Shown here: positions 26,589 through 35,599 of the stretch, piece by piece
How the letters are laid out: each line of letters opens with the position of its first letter
Position numbering within the stretch: the first letter of the stretch is position 1
Origin: Flexivirga meconopsidis
Lineage (GTDB): Bacteria > Actinomycetota > Actinomycetes > Actinomycetales > Dermatophilaceae
Direction of reading: 5' to 3'
DNA: 64,000 bases
NCBI RefSeq assembly: GCF_026162425.1
Contig: NZ_JAOBQJ010000003.1
Location: forward strand, 558,001 to 622,000
Notes under the pieces: model-generated
What the model was told of the DNA's origin: nothing
Databases searched by the model: none
What the model saw: the letters and a program-made list of their open reading frames with translations, nothing else
Program-made: the position numbers and the translations under genes

Positions 26589-27161
26589 TCAGTGCCGCGG
26601 AGGAGGGTCCACCGGGAGCAACGCGGTGTATGCCGCGACCCGTCGCGCGCCGGGCGTGCCCGCGCCGGCCCGGCGGTAGCGCTCCATCACCTCGGCGAGC
26701 TCGGCGTCGAGCGCGGTGAGCTGCTCGGCGGTCACCACGACCGCGTGATCGGTCAGCCCGCAGTGCTCCTGCCAGGTCGGCGGCCAGTCGGCGGCGTGAT
26801 CGATCCACGCGCCGGCCCGCTCGGCGAAGTGCTCGACGTAGTCGCGCTGCAGCCACTGCTCGGCGGCTGCGTCGTCGGGGTCGAGCGGCTCGGGCTCGGC
26901 GGCCCGCTCCGGGGTTGCTGCGGTCCAGACCCGGCGGCGGCCCGTGCCGGTGCCGGTGTCGGTGACCAACCCGGCCTCGGCGAGTTTGCGCAGGTGGTAG
27001 CTGGTCGCGCCGGTGTGGGTGTCGAGCGCGGCAGCCAGCTCGGTTGCGGTCGCCTCGCCGTGCACGCGCAACTGGGCGAGCAGCCGGGAGCGCAGCGGGT
27101 GTGCCAGGGCCCGAAGGGGGCTTTGATTGGGGGACGGTGTGGGGGAGTCGGCGGGCGGCAT
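26589..27161 (-). CDS. ArsR-type winged-helix regulator
   Basis: 190 aa. Winged HTH at about residues 15-75 (LAHPLRSRLLAQLRVHGEAT and HTGATSYHLRKLAEAGLV), followed by a Glu-rich helical domain of about 100 residues, as in the helix-turn-helix-20/ArsR-like group. No metal-binding Cys pair is seen. ATG 27161 is used; the open frame runs further upstream through the operator and rplM promoter but is not coding. An excellent inverted repeat lies 14 bases upstream, so it probably represses itself. No clear target neighbour. Confidence 0.85.
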   Translation of the reverse strand: MPPADSPTPSPNQSPLRALAHPLRSRLLAQLRVHGEATATELAAALDTHTGATSYHLRKLAEAGLVTDTGTGTGRRRVWTAATPERAAEPEPLDPDDAAAEQWLQRDYVEHFAERAGAWIDHAADWPPTWQEHCGLTDHAVVVTAEQLTALDAELAEVMERYRRAGAGTPGARRVAAYTALLPVDPPPRH

Positions 27162-27174
27162 ACATGCACAATAG

Positions 27175-27197
27175 TTGTGCACACTTGCTGTGCACAA
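27175..27197. promoter_or_regulatory. Operator of the ArsR-type regulator
   Basis: TTGTGCACA (27175-27183) and TGTGCACAA (27189-27197) are perfect 9-bp arms separated by five bases. It lies immediately upstream of the leftward regulator gene and about 60 bp from the rplM promoter. Confidence 0.75.
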
Positions 27198-27257
27198 GGG
27201 GTCCGACCGTCGCTCGCACCCCCGAATATCATTGGTATGACGAGGCATTCGCGCGAT

Positions 27258-27287
27258 TTGGGACCCGGCCGTCCAGGCCCGTAAACT
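27258..27287 (+). promoter_or_regulatory. Housekeeping promoter of rplM-rpsI
   Basis: TTGGGA (27258-27263), 18 bases, TAAACT (27282-27287). Initiation near 27294 would give a leader of about 85 bases before rplM. The leader contains GGTTGC repeats (GCCCACCGGTTGCCTCGG) that could fold for autogenous control by L13; this is only a suggestion. Confidence 0.55.
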
Positions 27288-27379
27288 TGATTCTCGTTGT
27301 GCTTTCGCGCGCAACCACACTCTCGTGAGGCAGCCCACCGGTTGCCTCGGCACCGATAGCAACCGAAGAGGGCAGAACC

Positions 27380-27829
27380 GTGCGTACCTTCACGCCCAAG
27401 CCCGCGCAGCTCCAGCAGGAGCGTGCGTGGCACGTCATCGACGCGACCGACGTCGTGCTCGGCCGGCTGGCCACCCAGGCCGCCACGCTGCTGCGCGGCA
27501 AGCACAAGCCGACCTTCGCCCCGCACGTCGACGCGGGCGACTTCGTCATCATCATCAACGCCGACAAGGTCGCGCTGACCGGCGCCAAGCTGGAGAAGAA
27601 GAAGGCCTACCGCCACTCCGGTTTCCCGGGCGGCCTCAAGACCACCAGCTACACCGAGCTGATGGCCAAGAGCCCGACCAAGGCCGTCGAGAAGGCGATC
27701 CGCGGGATGATCCCGAAGAACTCCCTCGGCCGTCAGCAGCTGTCCAAGCTCAAGGTCTACGCCGGCCCGGAGCACCCGCACGCCGCGCAGCAGCCCCAGC
27801 CGTTCGAGATCACCCAGGTCGCGCAGTAA
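27380..27829 (+). CDS. rplM: 50S ribosomal protein L13
   Basis: 149 aa, the usual length. GTG start, then [24 protein letters not shown]; the core [19 protein letters not shown] and [17 protein letters not shown] are diagnostic. It binds 23S rRNA early in large-subunit assembly. It is 32 bases upstream of rpsI, with which it is cotranscribed. Confidence 0.98.
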   Translation: MRTFTPKPAQLQQERAWHVIDATDVVLGRLATQAATLLRGKHKPTFAPHVDAGDFVIIINADKVALTGAKLEKKKAYRHSGFPGGLKTTSYTELMAKSPTKAVEKAIRGMIPKNSLGRQQLSKLKVYAGPEHPHAAQQPQPFEITQVAQ

Positions 27830-27861
27830 GCGCCCGCCGGACTTCCTAGGAGACATCACAC

Positions 27862-28371
27862 ATGACCGACCAGACCACGGTCGACGTCCTGGAGGACGAC
27901 GAGCCGCAGCTGACCAGCTACACCTCCGAGTCCTCGGCCGCCCCGGCCGACGGCGAGGAGCCCACCCGTCGCCCGAGCGCCTCGGCGCCCGGCGCCGGCA
28001 CCGGCCGCCGCAAGCAGGCCATCGCCCGCGTGCGCATCGTGCCCGGCACCGGTGAGTGGAAGATCAACGGCAAGACCCTGGAGGAGTACTTCCCCAACAA
28101 GGTCCACCAGCAGATCGTGAACGAGCCGCTGAAGGTGCTCGAGCTCGACGGCGCGTATGACGTGCTCGTGCGCGTCCACGGTGGCGGCAGCTCCGGCCAG
28201 GCCGGCGCCGTCCGCCTCGGTGTGGCCCGTTCGCTCAACGAGGTCGACGCCGAGCTCAACCGCCCGGCGCTGAAGAAGGCCGGCCTGCTCACCCGTGACG
28301 CCCGCGTCCCGGAGCGCAAGAAGGCAGGCCTCAAGAAGGCCCGCAAGGCGCCGCAGTACTCCAAGCGCTGA
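27862..28371 (+). CDS. rpsI: 30S ribosomal protein S9
   Basis: 169 aa. An acidic N-terminal extension of about 45 residues precedes the core [20 protein letters not shown], as in other actinobacteria. The C-terminus ends RKAPQYSKR; the terminal Lys-Arg reaches the P site of the decoding centre. RBS AGGAG is 10 bases upstream. A strong terminator follows. Confidence 0.98.
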   Translation: MTDQTTVDVLEDDEPQLTSYTSESSAAPADGEEPTRRPSASAPGAGTGRRKQAIARVRIVPGTGEWKINGKTLEEYFPNKVHQQIVNEPLKVLELDGAYDVLVRVHGGGSSGQAGAVRLGVARSLNEVDAELNRPALKKAGLLTRDARVPERKKAGLKKARKAPQYSKR

Positions 28372-28402
28372 TCCACCCGCCGCGTTCGCGGCAATCGCAA
28401 GT

Positions 28403-28443
28403 GGCCCGCCGGCCGTTCCATGGCCGGCGGGCCGCTTGTTTCC
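28403..28443 (+). terminator. Rho-independent terminator after rpsI
   Basis: GGCCCGCCGGCC (28403-28414) and GGCCGGCGGGCC (28422-28433) form a perfect 12-bp stem with a 7-base loop, followed by GCTTGTTT. It closes the rplM-rpsI transcript, so glmM probably has its own promoter. Confidence 0.85.
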
Positions 28444-28532
28444 CGCTCCGTCGCTTACCCTGCAAGGAGCTTCCGCGCCGGATGGCGCGTCGTACTGCCT
28501 GGTTTTCTCGGCACGGAAGGTTTTGGTGATCC

Positions 28533-29888
28533 ATGGGTCGCTTGTTCGGCACGGACGGGGTGCGAGGCCTCGCCAATCGAGACATCACCGCGGAGCTCGC
28601 GCTCGACCTGTCGGTCGCAGCCGCGCGGGTGCTGGCCGAGGAGGGCGAGTTCGCCGGGCACCGGCCCACCGCCGTCGTCGGGCGAGACCCGCGCGCATCG
28701 GGTGAGTTCCTGGCCGCTGCCACCGTCGCCGGGCTCGCCTCGGCGGGCGTCGACGTATTCGACGCGGGCGTGCTGCCGACCCCGGCGATCGCGTTCCTTA
28801 CCGCTGCCTCGGGTGCCGACCTCGGTGCCATGCTGTCGGCCTCGCACAACGCGATGCCGGACAACGGCATCAAGTTCTTCTCCCGCGGCGGGCACAAGCT
28901 GCCCGATGCGACGGAGGACGCCATCGAGCAGCATCTGCGCGGCGAATGGAAACGCCCGACAGGCGCTGTCGTCGGCCGGATCAAGCCCTATGACGAAGGC
29001 GCGCAGCGCTACGTTGCGCATCTGCTTGGCGCCATACCGCATCGCCTGGAGGGGCTGCACGTCGTACTCGACTGTGCCCATGGCGCGGCGAGCGAGGTGG
29101 CGCCCGAGGCGTTCCGGCAGGCCGGTGCGCGGGTGACCGTCATCGGCGCCGACCCGGACGGTCTCAACATCAACGACGGCTACGGCTCGACCCACCTGGA
29201 GCGGCTGCGCGAAGCCGTGCCGGCGGCAGGCGCGGACTTCGGGCTCGCCTTCGACGGCGACGCCGACCGCTGCCTCGCGGTCGACGGCACCGGGGACGAG
29301 GTCGACGGCGACCAGATCATGGCGATCCTCGCGATCGACCTGCACGAGCGCGGCGAGCTCGCCGGCGACACGCTGGTCGCGACCGTGATGAGCAACGAGG
29401 GCCTGCTGCGCGCCATGCAGCGCGAAGGCATCGCGGTCAAGCGCACCGACGTCGGCGACCGTTACGTGCTGGAGGAGATGCGGCGCAGCGGCTTCTCGCT
29501 CGGCGGCGAACAGTCCGGCCACGTCATCCTGCTGGAGCACGGCACGACCGGGGACGGGGTGCTGACCGGTCTGATGCTCGCCGCGCGGGTCGCGTCCACC
29601 GGCAAGTCGATGGCCGATCTCGGCGCCTGTATGACGCGGCTGCCGCAGTGCCTGGTCAACGTCCCGGGCGTCGACAAGCACGCGGTCGACGCGCACCCGG
29701 TGGTGCAGTCGGCGGTGACCGACGAGCAGGCCCAGTTGGCCGGTCTCGGCCGGGTGCTGCTGCGCAAGTCCGGCACCGAGCCGGTCGTGCGAGTGATGGT
29801 CGAGGCGCCGACCGCCGAGCACGCCCGGCAGGTCGCCGACCGGCTCGCTCAGGTCGTGGCCCGCGAGCTCGCGCTCGCGCCCGCCTGA
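28533..29888 (+). CDS. glmM: Phosphoglucosamine mutase
   Basis: Converts glucosamine-6-phosphate to glucosamine-1-phosphate for UDP-GlcNAc and wall synthesis. 451 aa. Active-site phosphoserine Ser104 in [12 protein letters not shown]; metal loop DGDADR at 241-246; sugar-binding GGEQSGH; phosphate-binding [12 protein letters not shown]. All key residues are present. It follows rplM-rpsI as in most actinobacteria. Confidence 0.98.
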   Translation: MGRLFGTDGVRGLANRDITAELALDLSVAAARVLAEEGEFAGHRPTAVVGRDPRASGEFLAAATVAGLASAGVDVFDAGVLPTPAIAFLTAASGADLGAMLSASHNAMPDNGIKFFSRGGHKLPDATEDAIEQHLRGEWKRPTGAVVGRIKPYDEGAQRYVAHLLGAIPHRLEGLHVVLDCAHGAASEVAPEAFRQAGARVTVIGADPDGLNINDGYGSTHLERLREAVPAAGADFGLAFDGDADRCLAVDGTGDEVDGDQIMAILAIDLHERGELAGDTLVATVMSNEGLLRAMQREGIAVKRTDVGDRYVLEEMRRSGFSLGGEQSGHVILLEHGTTGDGVLTGLMLAARVASTGKSMADLGACMTRLPQCLVNVPGVDKHAVDAHPVVQSAVTDEQAQLAGLGRVLLRKSGTEPVVRVMVEAPTAEHARQVADRLAQVVARELALAPA

Positions 29889-29950
29889 CCCGCGCCCGCC
29901 CTCCGCACTTCCCACCCGCGCCCGCCCCCTTCGCCGAGGGGACCACTTGA

Positions 29951-30027
29951 CGCCGAGAGGCCCACTTATCCGGCCCGAAATCCGGGCGGATAAGTGGGCC
30001 TCTGGCCGGTAAGTGAGCCTCTCGGCG
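29951..30027. repeat. Three-armed inverted repeat after glmM
   Basis: AGAGGCCCACTTATCC (29956-29971) pairs perfectly with GGATAAGTGGGCCTCT (29988-30003), and the loop itself pairs (GCCCG 29973-29977 with CGGGC 29983-29987). A third arm at 30009-30027 can pair with 29951-29969 at 17 of 19 positions, so two exclusive folds exist. It lies between the convergent glmM and FMN-reductase genes and could be a terminator or a dispersed repeat element. Confidence 0.7.
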
Positions 30028-30040
30028 GGGTGCCGATGGG

Positions 30041-30586
30041 TCAGGCGGCGACGCGCTCGTCGGCGGCGTTGACCAGTGCCTGCACCGTCTCGCGCAGTGA
30101 GTCGGCGATCGGCGCGTGCCCGGTCACGTCGACGCCGTCCAGGTCCTTCAGCGAGAACGTCGCGGACGCTTCGGCAATCGGCTTGCCGCCGGCGATAGTG
30201 ACCGCGAGGTGGGTGTGGTCCACGACCGTGCTGGTGTTGTGCGCGGCCGACGACACCGCGACCGGCTTGCCCGAGAGCGACGACTCGCCGTAGGGACGCG
30301 ACGCCCAGTCGATGGCGTTCTTGAGCACGGCGGAGAGCGTGCCGTTGTTGGCCGGGGCGAGCAGCAGCACGGCGTCCGCGGCGCCCAACTGGTCGCGCAG
30401 CTGCTGCACCGGTGCCGGAGCCGGAAGCGTGTCGATGTCCTCGTTGTAGAAGGGCAGCCTGTCGAGACCGTCGACGATGCTGACGGTGACGTCCTCCGGC
30501 GCCACCGCGGCCGCGACCTCGGCGAGCTGGCGGTGGATGGACGCTGCGCGGGGGCTGCCGATCACGACGGCGAGAGTGGTGCTCAT
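30041..30586 (-). CDS. NADPH-dependent FMN reductase
   Basis: 181 aa flavodoxin-like fold. VVIGSPRAASIHRQLAE binds the FMN phosphate, and LLLAPANNGTLSAVLKNAID followed by WASRP is the family signature (GxxxxxLKNxxDWxSRP). It likely reduces quinones, azo compounds or chromate with NAD(P)H. ATG 30586 follows GAAAGGCAGCACC. Divergent from a TetR gene with an operator in the gap, so its expression is probably induced. Confidence 0.9.
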   Translation of the reverse strand: MSTTLAVVIGSPRAASIHRQLAEVAAAVAPEDVTVSIVDGLDRLPFYNEDIDTLPAPAPVQQLRDQLGAADAVLLLAPANNGTLSAVLKNAIDWASRPYGESSLSGKPVAVSSAAHNTSTVVDHTHLAVTIAGGKPIAEASATFSLKDLDGVDVTGHAPIADSLRETVQALVNAADERVAA

Positions 30587-30636
30587 GGAGGTGCTGCCTT
30601 TCGGGGGGAGAGTCTCTGGGTTGTGCTGAAGTCTGC

Positions 30637-30656
30637 AAACGGACCATAGTCCGTTT
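30637..30656. promoter_or_regulatory. TetR operator between FMN reductase and regulator
   Basis: AAACGGAC-CATA-GTCCGTTT is a perfect inverted repeat with 8-bp arms, 51 bases before the reductase and 50 before the TetR gene. The central position suits control of both. Confidence 0.75.
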
Positions 30657-30705
30657 TTCTTCCCTCGCCAAGTCGCAGCCGTTGCACGGATGCGAGGATG
30701 GGCGC

Positions 30706-31308
30706 ATGCCCGACACTCGCCGTTCGCTCCCGGTCGCCCAGGCGGCCGTCCGAGTGCGCCGGGACGCCGCGGCAAATGCCGATCGCGTGCTCGCCGCCGC
30801 CATGCGTCTGGTTCAGGCCGGCGGGGTCGACACGTTGACGATGGACCGGGTGGCGGCCGAAGCGGGCGTCGGCAAGGGCACTGTCTTCCGGGCGTTCGGC
30901 AATCGATCCGGGCTGCTCGCCGCGCTCACCGACGAAACCGAGCGGGAGTTCCAGCAAGCATTCCTCTCCGGGCCGCCGCCGCTCGGCCCGGGAGCACCGC
31001 CACTCGACCGCCTCCTGGCGTATGGCGAGGGTCGTCTCGGCCTCCAGCGCGTGCACGGGGCGATCTTCCGCGCGATGCACGGCACGCCCATCGACCGCTT
31101 CGAGGTGCCGGCTCGAAAGGTCTCCGTCACCCACGTGCGAATGTTGTTGCGCCAGTGCGGCATAGACGACGCGCTCGATGTGATCACCGAGGCCGTCCTG
31201 GGACCCCTGGACTCCGACACCGCCTATCACCTGAGCGTGGAGCGTGGCCTCGGTCGAGAGCGTCTCGTCGACGACTGGAAGACGATGGTGCGCCGGCTGG
31301 TCGACTGA
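30706..31308 (+). CDS. TetR/AcrR-family regulator
   Basis: 200 aa. HTH at about residues 25-70 (MDRVAAEAGVGKGTVFRAFG), then a helical effector domain (LGLQRVHGAIFRAMHG). ATG 30706 is preferred because it begins the Arg-rich N-terminal arm; an upstream start adds only eight residues. Likely represses itself and the divergent NADPH:FMN reductase through the palindrome at 30637-30656. Confidence 0.9.
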   Translation: MPDTRRSLPVAQAAVRVRRDAAANADRVLAAAMRLVQAGGVDTLTMDRVAAEAGVGKGTVFRAFGNRSGLLAALTDETEREFQQAFLSGPPPLGPGAPPLDRLLAYGEGRLGLQRVHGAIFRAMHGTPIDRFEVPARKVSVTHVRMLLRQCGIDDALDVITEAVLGPLDSDTAYHLSVERGLGRERLVDDWKTMVRRLVD

Positions 31309-31321
31309 GCCGGAGCGAGGC

Positions 31322-31819
31322 TCACGGCGCGGTGAGGCGGCGGAACGTGCTGCCATGGAAGACCAGCGGTTCGGAACGGTCGGCCACCCCGAGGTCCAGC
31401 ACCCGCAACACGACGATGTCGTGGTCACCAGCCCGAATCACGTTGTCGATGCAGGTTTCCAGCCAGGCGCTCGCGCCTTCCACGAAGACCGCGCCCTGCG
31501 GCGAGCTGCGCCATACGATGTCACGGAAGCGGTCGGGTGCGCGTGCGCTCAGGGCTCGTCCCTCCCGCTGCTGGTCGACTGCCAGCACACTCACGCCCAG
31601 ATGCGGCCGGTCGCGCAATAGCGGCCAGGTCGACGAGGTGTGCGCGACGCACACCGACGCCAATGCAGGCTCGAGCGAGACCGACGTGAACGAACTCGCC
31701 GCGAGGCCGCGGGGGTCGTCGCCGACCATTGCGGCGACGGCCGTGACACCGCTCGGGTATGCCGCGAAAACCTTTCGCAGCCGGACGGTTTCGATGGTCG
31801 AGTCAGTGGTGACGGTCAT
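31322..31819 (-). CDS. Flavin reductase (HpaC/DIM6-NTAB family)
   Basis: 165 aa. Split-barrel flavin reductase; YPSGVTAVAAM and GLAASSFTSVSLEPALASVC are the family signature, and GDHDIVVLRVLDL the late strand. It would supply FMNH2 to the upstream luciferase-like monooxygenases. ATG 31819 overlaps the upstream stop (ATGA), supporting this start over one twelve bases earlier. Last gene of the four-gene SAM-riboswitch operon. Confidence 0.9.
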   Translation of the reverse strand: MTVTTDSTIETVRLRKVFAAYPSGVTAVAAMVGDDPRGLAASSFTSVSLEPALASVCVAHTSSTWPLLRDRPHLGVSVLAVDQQREGRALSARAPDRFRDIVWRSSPQGAVFVEGASAWLETCIDNVIRAGDHDIVVLRVLDLGVADRSEPLVFHGSTFRRLTAP

Positions 31820-32931
31820 CGCTGCTGCCATTCCTTCGCGAGTAGTTGGAAGGACCGCACCCGGTCCTGATGGTCGTGGGTGATCGTGGTGACCAGCAGC
31901 TCATCGGCCCCGGTCGCGCGCTGCAGGGCATCGAGGCGGTCGGCGACGTGGGCGGCGGTACCGACGAACTGGGTGGCGAGCCGGTCGGCGACCAGAGCGT
32001 CGTCGGCATCGGTCCACGGCAGGGCTCGGGCTTCGTCAGGAGTCGGGAACGGAATCGCGCCGGATGCGTTGCGGATGCTACGAACCCAGGGTGCGTAACC
32101 CGCCGCCAGCTCTCGCGCGGTTGCCTCGTCCTCGGCGACCACGACGTCGGCGGAGACGATCACCTGCGGCTCGGCGAGGGCGCTGCTCGGCTCGAACGCC
32201 GCGCGGTAGGCCGCAACGGCGTCGAGCACCTTGGCCGGCGCGACGTGGTAGTTGGCCCCGAAGGGCAGCCCGTGGCGGCCGGCGAGCCTCGCGCTCTCTC
32301 CTCCGCTGCTGCCGTGGATCCAGATCTGGAGTCCGCCTCCCTCGCCCGGGACCACCTGGGCGTGCTCGCCGTTCGGGTGGTCGTAGGTGCCGTTCAACAG
32401 CGACAGCAGGTCCGCGACCTGATCGGCATACGGCTGTGGCGAGGCGCCGGGTAGCAACAGCAGATCCCGCTGCAGTGCGACGCGGGCAGACCCGGCGAGG
32501 CGGGCGAAGTCGAACGGCGGCGGGAGCACCAAACCCTCTGCCGTGGTGCGCGTTTCGGCGGGAGCGCGCGGCGCGTCACCGGGTGGGGGTGCTCCACCTG
32601 AGCGCCCGAGGCCCAGGTCGATGCGCCCGGGATGAAGTGCGTCGACCAGCGCGAACTCCTCGAGCACCGACAACGCGGTTCGGTGTCCCATCTGCACAGC
32701 GGCGGCGCCCAGTCGAATGTTGGACGTGGCTGTCGCCGCGAGCGCGATCACGACCGCGGGCGAGGTGCCTGCAACGCCTGGATTGAGGTGATGCTCGGCG
32801 AACCAGTAGCGCTGGTAACCGAATTCCTCCGCGCGCTGCGCCAGGTCGATGCTGTTGCGCAGCGCGGCGCCGGCGTTCGAACCGCTCGACACCGGCACCA
32901 GGTCGAGCACCGACAAGGGCACCCTGCTCAC
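31816..32931 (-). CDS. LLM-class flavin-dependent oxidoreductase 1
   Basis: 371 aa TIM-barrel of the bacterial-luciferase superfamily, MsnO8/LuxA-like subtype: VPLSVLDLVPVSSGSNAGAA at the start, RYWFAEHHLNP, and LGAAAVQMGHRTALSVLEEFA. It uses reduced FMN and oxygen. ATG at 32931 overlaps the preceding stop by 4 bases. Operon context with a flavin reductase and a SAM riboswitch suggests release of sulfur from an organosulfur compound. Confidence 0.87.
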   Translation of the reverse strand: MSRVPLSVLDLVPVSSGSNAGAALRNSIDLAQRAEEFGYQRYWFAEHHLNPGVAGTSPAVVIALAATATSNIRLGAAAVQMGHRTALSVLEEFALVDALHPGRIDLGLGRSGGAPPPGDAPRAPAETRTTAEGLVLPPPFDFARLAGSARVALQRDLLLLPGASPQPYADQVADLLSLLNGTYDHPNGEHAQVVPGEGGGLQIWIHGSSGGESARLAGRHGLPFGANYHVAPAKVLDAVAAYRAAFEPSSALAEPQVIVSADVVVAEDEATARELAAGYAPWVRSIRNASGAIPFPTPDEARALPWTDADDALVADRLATQFVGTAAHVADRLDALQRATGADELLVTTITHDHQDRVRSFQLLAKEWQQR

Positions 32932-34301
32932 GAGGCAGCCTGCCGATCGGCTGCCGACGCCTGAGGTCGCAGACCGAGGTTGTCGCGCAGGGTGCCTCCC
33001 TCGTAGTCGGTGCGGAAGACGCCACGCTCCTGCAGCAGCGGAACTACTTGATCGACAAACGAGTCCAGCCCGCCCGGCGTGATGTGCGGCACGAGGATGA
33101 ACCCGTCGCTCGCATCGCGCTGGACGAAGTCGTTCAACTGCTCGGCGATGGTCGCCGCCGAGCCGATGAAACTCTGTCGTGCGGTCACCTCGATGATGAG
33201 CTCCCGGATCGACAGGTCACTGGCGGCCGCACGCTCGCGCCATTCGGCGGCGGTCCGCAGCACGTCCTCGTGCCGACGCACGCTCGCGCGTCCGCGCGAG
33301 ACGGTGTTCTCGCCGGGCAGCGGGTCGATCTCGGGCAGTGGCCCATCCGGGTCGTATGCCGAAAGATCGCGATTCCACAGTTGTTCCAGGAAGTTGATGG
33401 CCGTCGCGCCGCTGACCTGCTGGCGACGCACCTCCTGCGCGATCTCGTGTGCGTCGGCGTCCGAGTCGCCGAGCACGAAGGTGGCCGCCGGCAGGATGAG
33501 CAGGTCATCCCGGGTGCGGCTGTGGGTGGCGAGGCGCCGCTTGACATCCGCGTAGAACGCTTGGCCGGCTTCGAGCGTGCTGTGTCTGCTGAAGATGGCG
33601 TCGGCCCGCGCGGCGGCGAACTCGCGGCCCTCGTCGGAGTCACCGGCTTGAAAGATGACCGGCCGACCTTGCGGGGAGCGGGGAACGTTGAACTGGCCTG
33701 ATATGTCGAAGTGTTCGTCGCGGTGGGTATATGACCCGACGTCCGGCCGGCCGACGAAACGGCCGGTCGCCTTGTCCGCGACGAAGTCCTCGGCATCCCA
33801 AGTGTCCCAAAGCTCCGTCGCGGTCTGCAGGAATGCCTTGGCGCGCTCGTAGCGATCTTCTTGCCGCAGGTAGCCGCCGCGCCGGAAGTTCTCGCCGGTG
33901 AAGGCATCCCAGGACGTCACGACGTTCCACGCCGCACGACCGTCCGAGAGGTGATCGAGTGTCGCGAACTGTCGGGCGACCTCGTAAGGCTCGTTGAAGG
34001 TCGAGTTGATGGTGCCGGTCAGGCCGAGGTGATCCGTGACGGCCGCGAGAGCGGCGAGCACTGAGAAGGTGTCTGGCCGGCCGACCACGTCGAGGTCGTA
34101 AATTCTTCCGCGTTGCTCGCGCAGGCGAAGACCTTCGGCGAGAAACAGGAAGTCGAACTTGCCGCGCTCCGCCGTGCGGGCGAAGTGGCGGAAGGACTCG
34201 AACTCGATGTGACTGCCGGCCGCCGGGTCACTCCAGACCGTCGTGTTGTTGACGCCCGGAAAGTGCGCTGCAAGGTGAATCTGCTTACTGGGTTTCGACA
34301 T
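32928..34301 (-). CDS. NtaA/SnaA/DszA-family flavin monooxygenase
   Basis: 457 aa luciferase-like monooxygenase. Signatures of the NtaA/DszA group: HFARTAERGKFDFLFLAEGL, ARQFATLDHLSDGRAAWNVV and SPQGRPVIFQAGDS. Known members oxidise nitrilotriacetate, dibenzothiophene sulfone or methyl sulfides with FMNH2. ATG 34301 has GGAG eight bases upstream; another ATG lies at 34307. It is coupled to the next gene by ATGA. Confidence 0.9.
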   Translation of the reverse strand: MSKPSKQIHLAAHFPGVNNTTVWSDPAAGSHIEFESFRHFARTAERGKFDFLFLAEGLRLREQRGRIYDLDVVGRPDTFSVLAALAAVTDHLGLTGTINSTFNEPYEVARQFATLDHLSDGRAAWNVVTSWDAFTGENFRRGGYLRQEDRYERAKAFLQTATELWDTWDAEDFVADKATGRFVGRPDVGSYTHRDEHFDISGQFNVPRSPQGRPVIFQAGDSDEGREFAAARADAIFSRHSTLEAGQAFYADVKRRLATHSRTRDDLLILPAATFVLGDSDADAHEIAQEVRRQQVSGATAINFLEQLWNRDLSAYDPDGPLPEIDPLPGENTVSRGRASVRRHEDVLRTAAEWRERAAASDLSIRELIIEVTARQSFIGSAATIAEQLNDFVQRDASDGFILVPHITPGGLDSFVDQVVPLLQERGVFRTDYEGGTLRDNLGLRPQASAADRQAAS

Positions 34302-34313
34302 TCGCATGCTCCC

Positions 34314-35525
34314 TCAGGCGATGGCGTAACGACTGGCCGGGCGGTCGAGCCCGAAGTGGCCGCGCAGGGTGTCGGATGTGTAGTGCGGGCGAAAGACGCC
34401 TAGTCGCTGGAGCGTCGGCACCAGGCGCTGGGTGATCTGGATGAGGTCGTGGGGCAGCGTGGCCGGGCGTAGACGGAAACCGTCGATCCCGGCCTCCTGC
34501 CAGGTGAGCAGCTGGTCGGCGAGCTGCTCGGCGGAGCCAACGAAGGTTGCGGCGTCGCTGACCAATTCCGTGCCGTGCCAGTCGTCGAGAAGGTCCTTGC
34601 GAGCTTGCGCGGCCGGCGCGGTGTCGTCGAGAAAGACCGTCACGTCGGCAAGAACCGAGATGCCCTCGGGGTCACGTTCGGCGTCGACCGCGGCGCTGCG
34701 TATGACGGAGACGGCAGAACGCGCGTCCCCCTCGTCGGTTGGTGTGACCAGGCCGAGGTCAGCCGTGCGCCCGATCAGCTCCAACCCATCCCGCTGATGG
34801 CCAAGGACGGCGATCAGCGGCTGCCCCTGCGGCGGCCGCGGCGTGATCGAAGGCCCACGTACGGTGAAGTGGTCGCCCTCGAAATCGATGTAGTGCAAAC
34901 GATTTCGGTCGACGAAGCGCCCGGACTCGATGTCTCGGATCTCGGCGTCGTCTTCCCAGCTGTCCCAGAGCCGGCGCAACACCTCGACATAGTCGGCCAC
35001 CTCGCCGAACAGCTCTCGGATCACCTCGTCAGTGGGTACAGCACGCCCGCCGATGTCATCGACGAGTTGCGGTGCGGGTCGACGGCCGATGTTGGCAAAC
35101 TCCTCGGGGCTAGCGCTGGTGCGTACCCGGACGCCTGCGCGGCCGGTGCTGACATAGTCGAGCGTTGCCGTCGCCTTGGAGACGTGGAACGGCTCGGTGA
35201 GCGGGGCCACGACCGTCGGTAGCAAGCCGATGTGAGCGGTGACCGGCGCCACCCGGGCGGCCAGGAGCTCGGCGTCGAGGCGTCCTGTCACCAGGTCGGT
35301 GCGGTGTGACGGGCGGACATGATGGTCGGTTGTCGCCGCCAGCCCGTCCTCGAAGGCGACGAAGTCGAGCAGCCCGCGCTCGGCCTCTTGCACCAGGTCG
35401 GTCCAGTAGCGGGCGCTGAACACCTGTTGCGGTCGTGCGTCCGATGCGCGCCATGCGGCGGGGTGCCAGCCGGCGCCGTCGAGGGCGACTGCGAGGTGGA
35501 GTGGATAACTGTCTGGCATCGACAT
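34314..35525 (-). CDS. LLM-class flavin-dependent oxidoreductase 2
   Basis: 403 aa luciferase-like TIM barrel. LHLAVALDGAGWHPAAW at the N-terminus, AERGLLDFVAFEDGLA, ATLDYVSTGRAGVRVRTSAS and PPQGQPLIAVLGHQRDG follow the same order as NtaA-type enzymes, though it is shorter. The start at ATG 35525 follows GAAGGAAGCG; a longer frame runs into the riboswitch leader. First gene of the operon after the SAM-IV-like element at 35600-35700. Confidence 0.87.
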   Translation of the reverse strand: MSMPDSYPLHLAVALDGAGWHPAAWRASDARPQQVFSARYWTDLVQEAERGLLDFVAFEDGLAATTDHHVRPSHRTDLVTGRLDAELLAARVAPVTAHIGLLPTVVAPLTEPFHVSKATATLDYVSTGRAGVRVRTSASPEEFANIGRRPAPQLVDDIGGRAVPTDEVIRELFGEVADYVEVLRRLWDSWEDDAEIRDIESGRFVDRNRLHYIDFEGDHFTVRGPSITPRPPQGQPLIAVLGHQRDGLELIGRTADLGLVTPTDEGDARSAVSVIRSAAVDAERDPEGISVLADVTVFLDDTAPAAQARKDLLDDWHGTELVSDAATFVGSAEQLADQLLTWQEAGIDGFRLRPATLPHDLIQITQRLVPTLQRLGVFRPHYTSDTLRGHFGLDRPASRYAIA

Positions 35526-35599
35526 CGCTTCCTTCACGGGGTGCGGAGTCGCGTCGTCCTTGTCGCCGAAAATATCTGGCAAAAATGACGATTCGCGCT

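Noticed and set aside
35526-35582. Upstream start for the first LLM gene in the riboswitch leader
   Set aside because: The ATG at 35525 has a good ribosome site and conservation begins right after it; the extension has no match to the family.
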